DNA of 64,000 bases, taken from DASXMT01 sp963781305 (lineage in GTDB: Bacteria > Actinomycetota > Acidimicrobiia > Acidimicrobiales > RAAP-2). Below the pieces are notes generated by a model. The model was not told the origin of the DNA. It was given only the letters and a program-made list of their open reading frames with translations, and did no database searches. The position numbers were made by a program, and so were the translations under genes. This document shows, in pieces, positions 8,105-16,319 of this stretch. Every line of letters begins with the position of its first letter. Position 1 is the first letter of the stretch. Where the stretch lies: assembly GCA_963781305.1 (NCBI GenBank), contig CAWAFL010000001.1:434001-498000 (forward strand). The letters are read 5' to 3'.

Positions 8105-9248
8105 CGATCTCCTCGTAGTTCATTTCGCTCGGCCCCGCGTTCTCGTGGCCCTCCGGCTCGCGGCCCATGTCCTCGTGGGCCGGCGGCGCGTAGCCCATGT
8201 CCTCGTGGGCCACTCGCTCGCGTCCCATGTTCCCGTGGTCGACCTGCACGTGACCCAGGTCCTCGTGGTCCATCACCGGGTGATCCTCATGGGCCCGGCC
8301 GCCGCGGATGCCGGCGATCGATCCTTGACCCAGCAGCAGGAACAACACGGCCATGCGTATGGCCACCCCGTTGCTCACCTGGCGGGTCATGTGCGCGGAG
8401 GCAAGGTCGGCGACCTCCGAGGCGATCTCCACCCCCCGCACCATGGGCCCGGGATGGAGAACCATCGCCTCTGGCCGGAGCAGCGCCGCCCGCCGCTGGG
8501 TGAGCCCGTACCCGGCGGTGTACTCGCGCAGGCTGGGGACGAAGCCGGCACTCCCCCTCTCGGCCTGGACACGGAGCAGCGACACCACGGCCGCCTTGAC
8601 CAGCACATCATCGAAATCGTGACTGGTGCCCGCGATCGGCCAGCCTTCCAGCGAGGGGGGCAAGAGCGTGGCCGGAGCCACCAAGGTCACTTCGGCACCC
8701 AGTGCGCTGTACGCGGCGACCTGTGACCGCGCCACCCGGCTGTGGCGGATGTCGCCCACGATGGCCACCTGGAGACCGTCGAAGCAGTCCATGCTTTCGT
8801 CCCCCACGACCTGGCGGACGGTGTAGAGGTCCAAGAGCGCCTGGGTGGGATGCTCGTGCCACCCGTCGCCGGCGTTGATCACACTCGAGTTGGTCACCCA
8901 GTTGGCCACTTGGAACGGGGCCCCGGAGGATGAGTGGCGGACGATGACCGCATCGATGCCCATGGCCTCGATGGTCTCCACCGTGTCCCGCAGCGACTCC
9001 CCCTTTTTCACCGACGACGAGCCGGCGGCGAAGGAGAGGACGTCGGCCGAGAGGCGTTTCGCCGCCGTTTCGAACGACACCCGGGTTCGAGTGGAGTCCT
9101 CGAAGAACAGCGTGGCCACGGTCCGGCCCCGGAGGGCCGGCACCTTCGGATTGGCCCGCTGGGCCACCTCGACGAACGAGTCGGCCAGCTGGAGCACCTC
9201 GACGATTCCGTCCCGGCCCAGGTCGTCGACGGCGAGCAGGTGCTTCAC
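8097..9248 (-). CDS. pyrB: Aspartate carbamoyltransferase catalytic chain with repetitive acidic tail
   Basis: Condenses carbamoyl phosphate with aspartate. Residues 1 to about 315 are a complete catalytic chain, with the carbamoyl-phosphate loop FFEDSTRTRVSFE, KKGESLRDT, GDGWHEHPTQALLD and the end RQVSNGVAIRMAVLFLLLG. The remaining 65 or so residues are foreign to the family: a ten-residue repeat based on HEDMG, encoded by 30-bp tandem units. GTG start at 9248 overlaps the pyrR stop (GTGA). The tail ends in YEEIDG, which contributes the ribosome site for pyrC. Confidence 0.95.
   Translation of the reverse strand: MKHLLAVDDLGRDGIVEVLQLADSFVEVAQRANPKVPALRGRTVATLFFEDSTRTRVSFETAAKRLSADVLSFAAGSSSVKKGESLRDTVETIEAMGIDAVIVRHSSSGAPFQVANWVTNSSVINAGDGWHEHPTQALLDLYTVRQVVGDESMDCFDGLQVAIVGDIRHSRVARSQVAAYSALGAEVTLVAPATLLPPSLEGWPIAGTSHDFDDVLVKAAVVSLLRVQAERGSAGFVPSLREYTAGYGLTQRRAALLRPEAMVLHPGPMVRGVEIASEVADLASAHMTRQVSNGVAIRMAVLFLLLGQGSIAGIRGGRAHEDHPVMDHEDLGHVQVDHGNMGRERVAHEDMGYAPPAHEDMGREPEGHENAGPSEMNYEEIDG
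8136..8291 (-). repeat. 30-bp tandem repeats encoding the HEDMG tail of PyrB
   Basis: Five to six degenerate 30-bp units occur at 8280, 8256, 8226, 8196, 8166 and 8136. They encode ten-residue repeats beginning HEDH, HEDL, HGNM, HEDM, HEDM and HENA. The period is exact; the second half of each unit varies. The tail is rich in His, Glu and Asp. Confidence 0.88.
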
Positions 9249-9814
9249 CGGGACACCACGTCGCCCAGGGCCACGCCGTCCTCGGTGACATCGACCATCT
9301 CGTCGCGCCGGGTTGGGAGGTTCTTGCCGACGTAGTCGGGGCGGATCGGCAGCTCGCGGTGTCCACGGTCGACCATGACGGCCAGCTGGACAGCCTGAGC
9401 CCGGCCGTACTCGCCCAGGGCGTTGAGCGCCGCCCGGATAGTACGACCGGTGAAGAGGACATCGTCGACCAGGACCACGGTCGTCCCGGTCAGATCGAAC
9501 GAGATGTCCGTTACCGCTTCGGGCAGGACAGGGCGAAGGCCGATGTCGTCGCGATAGAACGCAACGTCCAGGGTGCCGACGGGAATGGTTGCCCCCTCGG
9601 CCTCCTCGAGGGTCTCGGCCAGGCGCCGGGCGATGGCGATCCCTCCCGTTTGCAGCCCGATCAGCACCAGATCATGGAGACCGCGGTTCCGCTCCGCGAT
9701 CTCGTGGGCCATCCGGGTCACAGCTCGGTGCACGTCGGCTGCCGACATGACCTGAGCACGAGGAACGAATACAGCACCCCTTGGCCGGGTGTGACTGCGT
9801 TCGCGTTCGGCCAC
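9245..9814 (-). CDS. pyrR: PyrR, pyrimidine operon RNA-binding regulator / uracil phosphoribosyltransferase
   Basis: UMP-responsive RNA-binding protein that represses the pyr operon and usually keeps weak UPRTase activity. It has 189 aa, with the type I PRPP-binding motif VVLVDDVLFTGRTIRAAL and the PyrR-typical region RPDYVGKNLPTRRDEMV. The GTG at 9814 follows AGGAGG by five bases. It is the first gene of the operon and overlaps pyrB by GTGA. A PyrR-type binding hairpin lies eight bases before its ribosome site, indicating autoregulation at translation. Confidence 0.95.
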   Translation of the reverse strand: MAERERSHTRPRGAVFVPRAQVMSAADVHRAVTRMAHEIAERNRGLHDLVLIGLQTGGIAIARRLAETLEEAEGATIPVGTLDVAFYRDDIGLRPVLPEAVTDISFDLTGTTVVLVDDVLFTGRTIRAALNALGEYGRAQAVQLAVMVDRGHRELPIRPDYVGKNLPTRRDEMVDVTEDGVALGDVVSR

Positions 9815-9832
9815 TTGCTCCTCCTGTCCGTT

Positions 9833-9850
9833 CGGGCCTCACGGGACCCG
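9833..9850 (-). promoter_or_regulatory. PyrR-binding RNA hairpin in the pyr leader
   Basis: The transcript reads CGGGUCCCGUGAGGCCCG here. It can form a stem CGGGUC/GGCCCG closing a six-base loop CCGUGA. This matches the conserved PyrR loop pattern UC-CNGNGA-GG known from pyr leaders. The stem ends eight bases before the pyrR ribosome site AGGAGG (9820-9825). The bound protein would therefore sit close enough to block initiation, as proposed for other actinobacterial pyr operons. Confidence 0.8.
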
Positions 9851-9868
9851 TTTTACGGTCAGAACCGA

Positions 9869-9874
9869 ACTATA
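9869..9874 (-). promoter_or_regulatory. Probable -10 element of the pyr operon
   Basis: TATAGT lies 54 bases upstream of the pyrR GTG and just upstream of the PyrR hairpin. I see no good -35 hexamer 16-18 bases further up. Transcription would start near 9862, leaving a leader of about 48 bases that contains the hairpin and the ribosome site. Confidence 0.5.
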
Positions 9875-10094
9875 CCCGCTTGCCTTGCCGGGCGCGTTCT
9901 GTCGGAGGCCCCGGTGGTGACTTCTCAGGCGCCAACGTGCCCGCTGGCCAGGTTTCTAAGCGGGCTCACAGGTTGATCCGAGGCTGCTCTTAGGATCCTC
10001 GGCTCAACTCTGAGCGGGGTTCCTGCAGAGGGCACGAGCACGTGCCGGCGGTGGGAAGCCAGCAGTGCCGACCGGTCCAGGACGAGGAGAATCA

Positions 10095-11534
10095 GTGAGG
10101 ACGGAATCAGTAGGGACAACGTCCAGCGGTTCCCAGTCAGCCCCGCCGCCCGCGAGCCTCGACCAAGTCACCGCCGAGGTCCCGATCGTCGAGGGTGAGG
10201 CCGGCGCCGCACCGAAGAAGTGGTTCAGGCGAAGGAACATCATCGTGGCCGCCGTCGTTGTCGTGGTTGCCGTAGGGGCCGGCATTGGCATCTGGCTCGG
10301 AACCAGTAGCTCCGCCGCTCCGGGGCTGCAGATCACGACCCAAACGGTCAGCGTGACAACCGGCACCATGCAACAGACGGTCGCCACGTCTGGCACCATC
10401 GCACCGGCCCAGCAGGCCAACCTGAACTTCGGCGTCTCTGGCACGGTCACCGGTGTCAACGTGAGCGCAGGCCAGACCGTGACCGCCGGCCAGACGCTGG
10501 CCACCGTCGATCCCTCGGCCCTGCAGGCCACAGCCAATTCAGCCCAAGCGTCCCTGACCGCGGCCCAAGCCAAGTTGGCGAGCGATCAGGCAGCCAATGC
10601 CTCGTCGAGCCAGATCACTTCGGACCAAGCATCGGTCACGTCTGCGCAGTCCCAACTCACAACGGCCCAGACCAACCTGGCCAATGCTTCACTGACGTCC
10701 ACCATCGCCGGCACGGTGGCCTCGGTCGACCTGAGCGTGGGTCAGCAGGTATCGAGCAACAGCAACAGTTCCAGTTCCAGTTCCGGTTCCGGTTCTGCCT
10801 CGACCGGCTCGAGCGCGACCGGCTCCAGCGGCGCATCAGCCGGCGGGCTCGGTGGCGGCCTGGCCAGTTCCTCCGCGGCCAGCTCATCGTCCTCGTCGTC
10901 GAGCGGTTCCTCGACTTCGTCGACCGCGCAGATCGTCGTCATCTCCACCAACAGTTTCATCGTCAATGCCACGGTGGATGACACTCAGGTGGGCGAAGTC
11001 AAGCAAGGAGACCAGGTCGTCATCACCCCCAGCGGGTCGACCACCAACGTCTACGGCACCGTCTCCTCGGTGGGATTGATCGCCTCCTCGAGCTCGACGG
11101 TGGCCACCTTCCCGGTCTCCATCGCCGTTACCGGCAGCCCGACGGGGATCTATGCCGGATCGACCGCCACGCTTTCCATCGTCGTGGAGCAGCTCAACAA
11201 CGTGATCCAGGTGCCCACCGCGGCCATCTCCTATTCGGGGGGTCAGTCCACCGTCACCGTGGTCCAGAACGGGAACCACGTCTCCCGAGCCGTCACCACT
11301 GGCGTGAGCTCAGCCGGCGAGACCCAGGTCACCAGCGGGCTCACCTCCGGTGAGAAGGTGCTCGAGCAGGTGGTGAAGTTCAACGGTGCGACCGGCGCAG
11401 GGGGTCGCAGCCTCTTCGGCGGAGGAACAACGGGTGCGGGCGGGTTCGGCGGCGCCGGGGGAGCCCGCTTCCGAGGCGGGGCGGGCGGAGCGGGCGGGTT
11501 CGGCGGCGCCGGGGGCGGGGGCTTCGGTGGTTGA
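10095..11534 (+). CDS. Periplasmic-adaptor (MacA/HlyD-like) protein of an ABC exporter
   Basis: Likely membrane-anchored adaptor for the ABC transporter encoded next. The GTG at 10095 has GAGGAG upstream; the product is about 479 aa. A basic stretch (KKWFRRR) precedes a single membrane segment at residues 49-68. A biotinyl-lipoyl-like half (SGTVTGVNVSAGQTVTAGQTLATVD), a short helical hairpin (residues about 135-205) and the returning half (TIAGTVASVDLSVGQQV) follow. A Ser-rich insert of about 60 residues breaks the second half. The beta-barrel region follows, then a Gly-Phe-rich tail ending GGGGFGG. The last codons contain the start of the ATPase gene. Substrate unknown. Confidence 0.85.
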   Translation: MRTESVGTTSSGSQSAPPPASLDQVTAEVPIVEGEAGAAPKKWFRRRNIIVAAVVVVVAVGAGIGIWLGTSSSAAPGLQITTQTVSVTTGTMQQTVATSGTIAPAQQANLNFGVSGTVTGVNVSAGQTVTAGQTLATVDPSALQATANSAQASLTAAQAKLASDQAANASSSQITSDQASVTSAQSQLTTAQTNLANASLTSTIAGTVASVDLSVGQQVSSNSNSSSSSSGSGSASTGSSATGSSGASAGGLGGGLASSSAASSSSSSSSGSSTSSTAQIVVISTNSFIVNATVDDTQVGEVKQGDQVVITPSGSTTNVYGTVSSVGLIASSSSTVATFPVSIAVTGSPTGIYAGSTATLSIVVEQLNNVIQVPTAAISYSGGQSTVTVVQNGNHVSRAVTTGVSSAGETQVTSGLTSGEKVLEQVVKFNGATGAGGRSLFGGGTTGAGGFGGAGGARFRGGAGGAGGFGGAGGGGFGG

Positions 11535-12225
11535 CCAGACCCCGGTCATCGAGCTCGACGGCGTCACCAAGGTCTACCGAACGGGCGCCTTTACCGTTGC
11601 CGCCCTTCGGGGCGTCAGCCTGTCCATCGACAACGGCGAGTACGTCGCAGTGATGGGCCCGTCGGGCTCGGGTAAGTCCACGCTCATGCACATCCTGGGC
11701 TGCCTCGACGTCCCCAGTGCCGGTACGTATTGGCTGGCCGGCGAGAACGTCAGCCACATGGACGAACTGGCGCTGGCCTCCGTGCGCAATCGCCGGATCG
11801 GCTTCATCTTCCAGCAGTTCAACCTCCTGCCTTCCCTGACCGCCTGGCGCAACGTCGAGATGCCCCTCTCGTATGCCGGGGTGGGTCGGGCCGAACGACG
11901 GGAGCGAGCGATCGAGGCGCTGGTACGCGTCGGGCTGGGAGACCGAGTCCAACACCGTCCCGGCGAGCTGTCCGGCGGCCAACAACAACGGGTGGCCATC
12001 GCCCGGGCCCTGGTCAGCGACCCCGATCTCATCCTGGCGGATGAGCCAACGGGAGCGCTCGACTCGAAGTCGGCCGATGACATCATGGCCCTGCTCGATG
12101 AGCTGCACGCGGCGGGAAGGACGCTCGTGCTCATCACCCACGATGCCGATGTGGCCGGGGTCGCCCAACGCACCATTCGCATCCGCGACGGGCTCATAGC
12201 CCCAGTGAGCGAGCTCGCATCATGA
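11527..12225 (+). CDS. ABC transporter ATP-binding protein (MacB/LolD type)
   Basis: ATPase of a MacB-type exporter, 232 aa. It has Walker A GPSGSGKST, Q-loop FIFQQFNLLP, signature LSGGQQQRVAIARAL, Walker B LILADEPTGALD and the switch histidine in LVLITHDADVA. I chose the GTG at 11527 (VVDQTPVIEL). It overlaps the end of the adaptor gene by eight bases (GTGGTTGA), and any longer form would read Gly/Ala-rich shadow sequence. The stop overlaps the permease ATG as ATGA. Confidence 0.93.
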   Translation: MVDQTPVIELDGVTKVYRTGAFTVAALRGVSLSIDNGEYVAVMGPSGSGKSTLMHILGCLDVPSAGTYWLAGENVSHMDELALASVRNRRIGFIFQQFNLLPSLTAWRNVEMPLSYAGVGRAERRERAIEALVRVGLGDRVQHRPGELSGGQQQRVAIARALVSDPDLILADEPTGALDSKSADDIMALLDELHAAGRTLVLITHDADVAGVAQRTIRIRDGLIAPVSELAS

Positions 12226-13454
12226 GTTGGCTCGACACGCTCAGGACCGGGCTCGAGGCCGTCCGAACCCATCGGCTCCGATCCGGCTTGACCGTGCTCG
12301 GCATCATGATCGGCATTGCCGCGGTGATCCTGACCGTCGGTCTGGGCCAGGGCGCCCAGGATCAGATCAGCTCACAGATCAATGCATTGGGCACCAACTT
12401 GCTGACCATCTCGCCGGGAAGCTCTACGTCGTCGAGCGGCATCCGCGGCGGCTTTGGCTCCGCTTCAACCCTCACCGAGGCCGATGCCACAGCGCTTTCG
12501 TCGAAGACCGTGGCACCGGACATCAATGCCGTTGCGCCGGTCCTCTCCTCCTCGGAGACACTCACCGCCGGGTCGAGCAACTGGACATCCACCGTTGTGG
12601 GCACCACGCCTTCGTGGGAGACGGTGCGGAGCCGAAGTGTGACCCAGGGTCGGTTCATCGTCAACCAGGACGTGACCGACCACACAGCCGTCGCCGTTCT
12701 GGGGTCGGACACCGCCGCCGAGTTGTTCAGCCGGGTCGACCCGGTGGGCCAGACCGTCAATGTGAACGGCGTCCCCATGACGGTGATCGGGGTGCTCAAC
12801 TCGGTGGGCTCCTCGTCGTCCTCAACCGGATCAGACCAGGACGACCAGGTCATCGTGCCCATGACCACCGCCTCGCAGCGGCTATTCGGCTCCACCGCGC
12901 TGAGCTCGATCCTGATCCAGTCCACCTCGAGCAGCACTCTGTCCGCCGCCTACCAGGAAGCCAACACCGAGCTGTTGGCCCTCCACGGGATCACCGCAGC
13001 CTCAGACGCCGACTTCACCATTGCTTCGCAAGCGTCGCTGGTGACAACGGCCACCTCTGTCGATCACACCCTGACCATCCTGCTCGGAGGCATCGCCGCC
13101 ATCTCGTTACTGGTGGGGGGGATCGGCGTGATGAACATCATGCTCGTGTCGGTAACCGAACGAATCAGGGAGATCGGCCTCCGAAAGGCATTGGGAGCCA
13201 CGCCGCCGCTGATCCGTCGTCAGTTCCTCCTCGAGGCTTCGGTGCTGGGGCTCGCCGGAGGTGCATTGGGCGCGATCCTCGCCGTGGTCGGCGCCGCGCT
13301 GCTCCCCCACGTCATCGGCTACCCGATTGCCGTCTCTGCCGTAGCCAGCGTCGGAGCCCTGGTGGTGGCCATCGCCATCGGCCTGGTGTTCGGCGTCTAC
13401 CCCGCGTCTCGTGCCGCCCGCATGGCCCCCATCGACGCACTTCGCAGCGAATGA
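12222..13454 (+). CDS. MacB-like ABC transporter permease (FtsX family)
   Basis: Membrane subunit of the exporter, 410 aa. A first membrane segment (near LTVLGIMIGIAAVILTVGLG) is followed by a MacB-type extracytoplasmic domain of about 230 residues. The C-terminal FtsX domain with three membrane segments includes LLVGGIGVMNIMLVSVTERIREIG and RKALGATPPLIRRQFLLEA. The fold and its coupling (ATGA) with the ATPase support a MacB-type mechanotransmission exporter, not a channel importer. Substrate unknown. Confidence 0.92.
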   Translation: MSWLDTLRTGLEAVRTHRLRSGLTVLGIMIGIAAVILTVGLGQGAQDQISSQINALGTNLLTISPGSSTSSSGIRGGFGSASTLTEADATALSSKTVAPDINAVAPVLSSSETLTAGSSNWTSTVVGTTPSWETVRSRSVTQGRFIVNQDVTDHTAVAVLGSDTAAELFSRVDPVGQTVNVNGVPMTVIGVLNSVGSSSSSTGSDQDDQVIVPMTTASQRLFGSTALSSILIQSTSSSTLSAAYQEANTELLALHGITAASDADFTIASQASLVTTATSVDHTLTILLGGIAAISLLVGGIGVMNIMLVSVTERIREIGLRKALGATPPLIRRQFLLEASVLGLAGGALGAILAVVGAALLPHVIGYPIAVSAVASVGALVVAIAIGLVFGVYPASRAARMAPIDALRSE

Positions 13455-13472
13455 GAACGAGCCCAACTGGTC

Positions 13473-13516
13473 CAATCAGCTCGATTCGGAAATGCAATCA
13501 GCTCGTTTCGGAAATG
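13473..13516 (+). repeat. 22-bp direct tandem repeat before the DUF5666-like gene
   Basis: Two copies of CAATCAGCTCGNTTCGGAAATG lie back to back between the permease stop and the next start. They differ at one base (A or T). The second copy runs into the ribosome site AAGGAG of the gene at 13534. Confidence 0.9.
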
Positions 13517-13533
13517 AAGGAGAGCAACACACC

Positions 13534-14373
13534 ATGAAATGTCCGCAGACCCTCTGCCGTCGGTCGGTACTGGTAGCCACTGTTGGCGTCTCCCTGGCTG
13601 CCAGCCTGGCCTTCGCCGGCGTCGCAGACGCAGCCACAACGCCAAGCGGCGGCTCGTTCTCACCTCCTACCTCGGGTTCGGTGGCGGCCATCACCGGCTC
13701 GTCCATGGAGGTGCAGAACCAGCAAACCGGACAAGTAACGGTCAGCTGGACGCCCTCCACCACCTTCTCCCAGGTCGCCTCCGTCCCATCCTCCTCGGCG
13801 GCGGCCGGCGACTGCGCAACGGTGAGCGGCTCCTCATCCAACGGCACGATCACGGCCAAGACGGTGACCATCAGCCAACCGACAGCGGGCAAGTGCAACG
13901 CCGGTGGCGCCGGTGGATTCGGTGGTTTCGGCGGCGGCACTCGTCCGAGCGGCGCGTCGGGTAGACCAGCAGGCGGATTCCCCGGGGGCCGACCTGGTGG
14001 TACCACGGGCGGTCGTCGCCCTGGATTCGGCGGCTCGGGCAACGTCGGGTTCGCCAGCGGCACGGTGAAGTCGGCCACGCCGACCAGCCTGGTGATCTCC
14101 GGCTTCTCCTCGGCCAGCATCACCAAGAATGCCAAGTCGAACAAAAAGCCGGCGACGCCCAAGACCACGACCGTCAAGGTCAAGACCACGTCGTCGACGA
14201 CCTACACCGAGAATCAGGCGGCGGCCTCGACAAATCTGGCCGTCGGCGACTGCGTGACCGCCGCCGGGAGCAGTGACTCGACGGGCGCGGTCAGCGCCAC
14301 GACCGTCCGGATCACGTCAACGGGAGGCCAGACCTGCACCACCGGGTTCGGGAGAGGGGGCTTTGGTGGCTGA
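13534..14373 (+). CDS. Secreted DUF5666-like protein with Gly-Phe-rich segments
   Basis: The ATG at 13534 follows AAGGAG. A signal peptide (KCPQTLCRRSVLVATVGVSLAASLAFA, cleavage near ADA) predicts export. Two similar beta-rich domains follow: residues about 45-120 (VAAITGSSMEVQNQQTG, then TTFS...AGDCATVSG) and about 170-265 (GTVKSATPTSLVISGF, then TTYTEN...VGDCVTAAG). Both carry the TTF/TTY...VGDCV pattern seen in DUF5666-type domains. A Gly/Pro/Arg-rich linker separates them, and the protein ends GRGGFGG. Its place between permease and second adaptor suggests it is an extracytoplasmic partner or cargo of the exporter. Specific function unknown. Confidence 0.7.
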   Translation: MKCPQTLCRRSVLVATVGVSLAASLAFAGVADAATTPSGGSFSPPTSGSVAAITGSSMEVQNQQTGQVTVSWTPSTTFSQVASVPSSSAAAGDCATVSGSSSNGTITAKTVTISQPTAGKCNAGGAGGFGGFGGGTRPSGASGRPAGGFPGGRPGGTTGGRRPGFGGSGNVGFASGTVKSATPTSLVISGFSSASITKNAKSNKKPATPKTTTVKVKTTSSTTYTENQAAASTNLAVGDCVTAAGSSDSTGAVSATTVRITSTGGQTCTTGFGRGGFGG

Positions 14374-16180
14374 CCGATCCGGTCCTGGCCACCGCCGGCG
14401 ACGGTGGACGTTTGGCCTCGGCGCGCTCGTCCTGGCCGGAATCGTCGCCGGCGTGACCCTTTGGGCCACCGGAGCATCGGGGGCAACGGGCTACCGACTG
14501 GCAGAGGTGGCAACGGCGACGGTTCGCCAGACGCTCGCCGTGTCGGGCACGGCCGATCCGGTGAACCAGGGCACCGCCGACTTTCAGGTGGCCGGCACGG
14601 TGTCGGGCGTGAACGTGACCGTCGGCCAACAGGTCACGGCGGGGCAGACCCTGGCCTCCCTCGACACCACGACCCTGGCTCAGAACGTGTCGTCGGCCCA
14701 GTCCACCCTCACCTCGGCCCAGGCCAAGTTGGCCGAGGACGAATCGTCGCAGTCGTCCGGCACGAGCACTTCGACCGGCGGCGGCGGATCGTCTTCAACT
14801 GGCACCGGATCGTCCACCGCCAATGTGGCCACGACAGCCTTCTTGACTGCTGCGAGCACCGGGCCGACCCTGGCTCAGGCTCAACAGGCGGTGGTGGCAG
14901 CACAGCAGACCGCCGATGCCGATGCAGCCACGGCGGCGGCGGCCTTCGCCCAGGCTCAGTCGGCGTGCGCGGGAACGGGGACGACCACTTCGACCACGAC
15001 GCCCTCATCGACTACCCCTACCACCTCACCAAGCAGCGATCCAACGGCGTGCACCACTGCTCTCAGCCAGTCGCTGGCCGCACAACAGCAAGTTGCCACC
15101 GATCAAAAGGCCGTGGCCACCGCCGAGACGGCCTTGGCTCAGGTACTGGCTTCGACCAGCCCCTCGGGATCGACCAGCCCCTCGGGATCGACCGGCGGGA
15201 CGGGAGGGACCGACGGCGCTGGATCGACCGGCGGCGCTGGATCGACCGGCGGCACTGGCTCGACCGGCGGCACTGGCTCGACCGGCGGGACGGGATCAGG
15301 GTCATCAAGTAGCTCGGGCGATACGAGCCGAACCGGCACCGGCACCGGCACCAGCGGAGGGACCGCCACCACCGGAGGGTCCGGTTCGAGCGGCTCCAGC
15401 GGGACGGCCTCCGACAGCGCTCAGCAGTTGGCCAGCGACCAGGCGGCCATCGACTCCGCCACCGCCTCTTTGATCGAGGCACAGCAGTCACTCAACGATG
15501 CGCAGCTGACCAGTCCTCTCGCCGGCACCGTTGCCGCTGTCACCCTCACAGTCGGCCAAACGGTGACTGCGGGCTCCACCAGCGACGCCATCACCATCAT
15601 CAACTCCGGGAGCTACCAAGCCACCGGGTCCCTCACCAGCACCCAGGCCGCAGAGGTCAAAGTGGGCGACCAGGCCCTGGTCACCGTGAACGGGAAAAGC
15701 GGCACGTTGGCCGGAACGGTCAGCCGGGTGGGGCCGGTGGACGCCAGCAGCTCGAGCTACACCTACCCGTTGATCGTCCTCCTGTCCGGCGGGTCCCATG
15801 GCATCGCCGCCGGTTCGACCGCTCAGGTCCAGGTCGTTCTCCATGAGGTGAACAACACCCGAGCGGTCCCCACCTCAGCCGTGCACACAGTCGGCAACAA
15901 CTCCTACGTGTTCGTGCCCGAGTCGGGTCGGGAAGCGCGCAAGAAGATCTCGGTGGGCATCGTGGGCGGCGTCTACACCCAGGTCACCGGCGGGATCAAC
16001 AAGGGAGCGTCGGTGATCCTGGCCAATATGTCCGAGGCGGTCCCCTCCTCCAGCACCAGCTCGTCAACCACCGGCTTCGGCGGAGCAGGCTTCGGGGGTG
16101 CCGGGTTCAGCGGAGCCGGCGGCGGTGGCTTCGCCGGCGGCGGTGGCTTTGCCGGACGATTCGGTGGAGCCGGCGGCTAG
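14366..16180 (+). CDS. Second adaptor (MacA/HlyD-like) protein with long low-complexity inserts
   Basis: About 604 aa from the GTG at 14366, which overlaps the preceding stop by eight bases (GTGGCTGA) behind GGAGAGGGGG. A basic N-terminus (RRRR) is followed by a membrane segment (residues about 15-34) and the first lipoyl half (AGTVSGVNVTVGQQVTAGQTLASLD). A very long helical/low-complexity region comes next, with Ser-Thr-Gly repeats encoded by eight 18-bp units. The second half (LAGTVAAVTLTVGQTVTAG), the barrel and a GFGGAG-type tail complete it. Probably replaces or partners the first adaptor on the same transporter. Confidence 0.82.
   Translation: MADRSGPGHRRRRWTFGLGALVLAGIVAGVTLWATGASGATGYRLAEVATATVRQTLAVSGTADPVNQGTADFQVAGTVSGVNVTVGQQVTAGQTLASLDTTTLAQNVSSAQSTLTSAQAKLAEDESSQSSGTSTSTGGGGSSSTGTGSSTANVATTAFLTAASTGPTLAQAQQAVVAAQQTADADAATAAAAFAQAQSACAGTGTTTSTTTPSSTTPTTSPSSDPTACTTALSQSLAAQQQVATDQKAVATAETALAQVLASTSPSGSTSPSGSTGGTGGTDGAGSTGGAGSTGGTGSTGGTGSTGGTGSGSSSSSGDTSRTGTGTGTSGGTATTGGSGSSGSSGTASDSAQQLASDQAAIDSATASLIEAQQSLNDAQLTSPLAGTVAAVTLTVGQTVTAGSTSDAITIINSGSYQATGSLTSTQAAEVKVGDQALVTVNGKSGTLAGTVSRVGPVDASSSSYTYPLIVLLSGGSHGIAAGSTAQVQVVLHEVNNTRAVPTSAVHTVGNNSYVFVPESGREARKKISVGIVGGVYTQVTGGINKGASVILANMSEAVPSSSTSSSTTGFGGAGFGGAGFSGAGGGGFAGGGGFAGRFGGAGG
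15152..15295 (+). repeat. Eight 18-bp tandem units in the second adaptor gene
   Basis: Eight consecutive 18-bp units based on TCGACCGGCGGCACTGGC encode STSPSG-type then STGGTG-type hexapeptides. The first two units are identical and the last six are close variants. They lie in the hairpin region of the adaptor and probably lengthen a flexible linker. Confidence 0.88.
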
Positions 16181-16233
16181 GGCGGCTCGTCGGTCACCAG
16201 CCGCTCAACGCACCACCGCCTACGGGGACCGGC

Positions 16234-16291
16234 TTACCAGCAACGCTGCCCGTTGCCAGCAACGCTCCCCGTTACCAGCAGACGCTGCCGG
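16234..16291. repeat. 19-bp triple tandem repeat between convergent genes
   Basis: Three copies of TTACCAGCAACGCTGCCCG with a few changes (the third is 20 bp) fill much of the 139-base gap between the second adaptor stop and the nusB stop. I see no terminator-like hairpin with a T tract here. Confidence 0.85.
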
Positions 16292-16319
16292 CTCGGCAGG
16301 GCACCGACGTGGGTCGCGT

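Noticed and set aside
16234..16291. An attachment site or insertion-sequence end for the exporter module.
   Set aside because: It is a simple tandem repeat; no matching copy at the other end, no inverted termini and no integrase or transposase.
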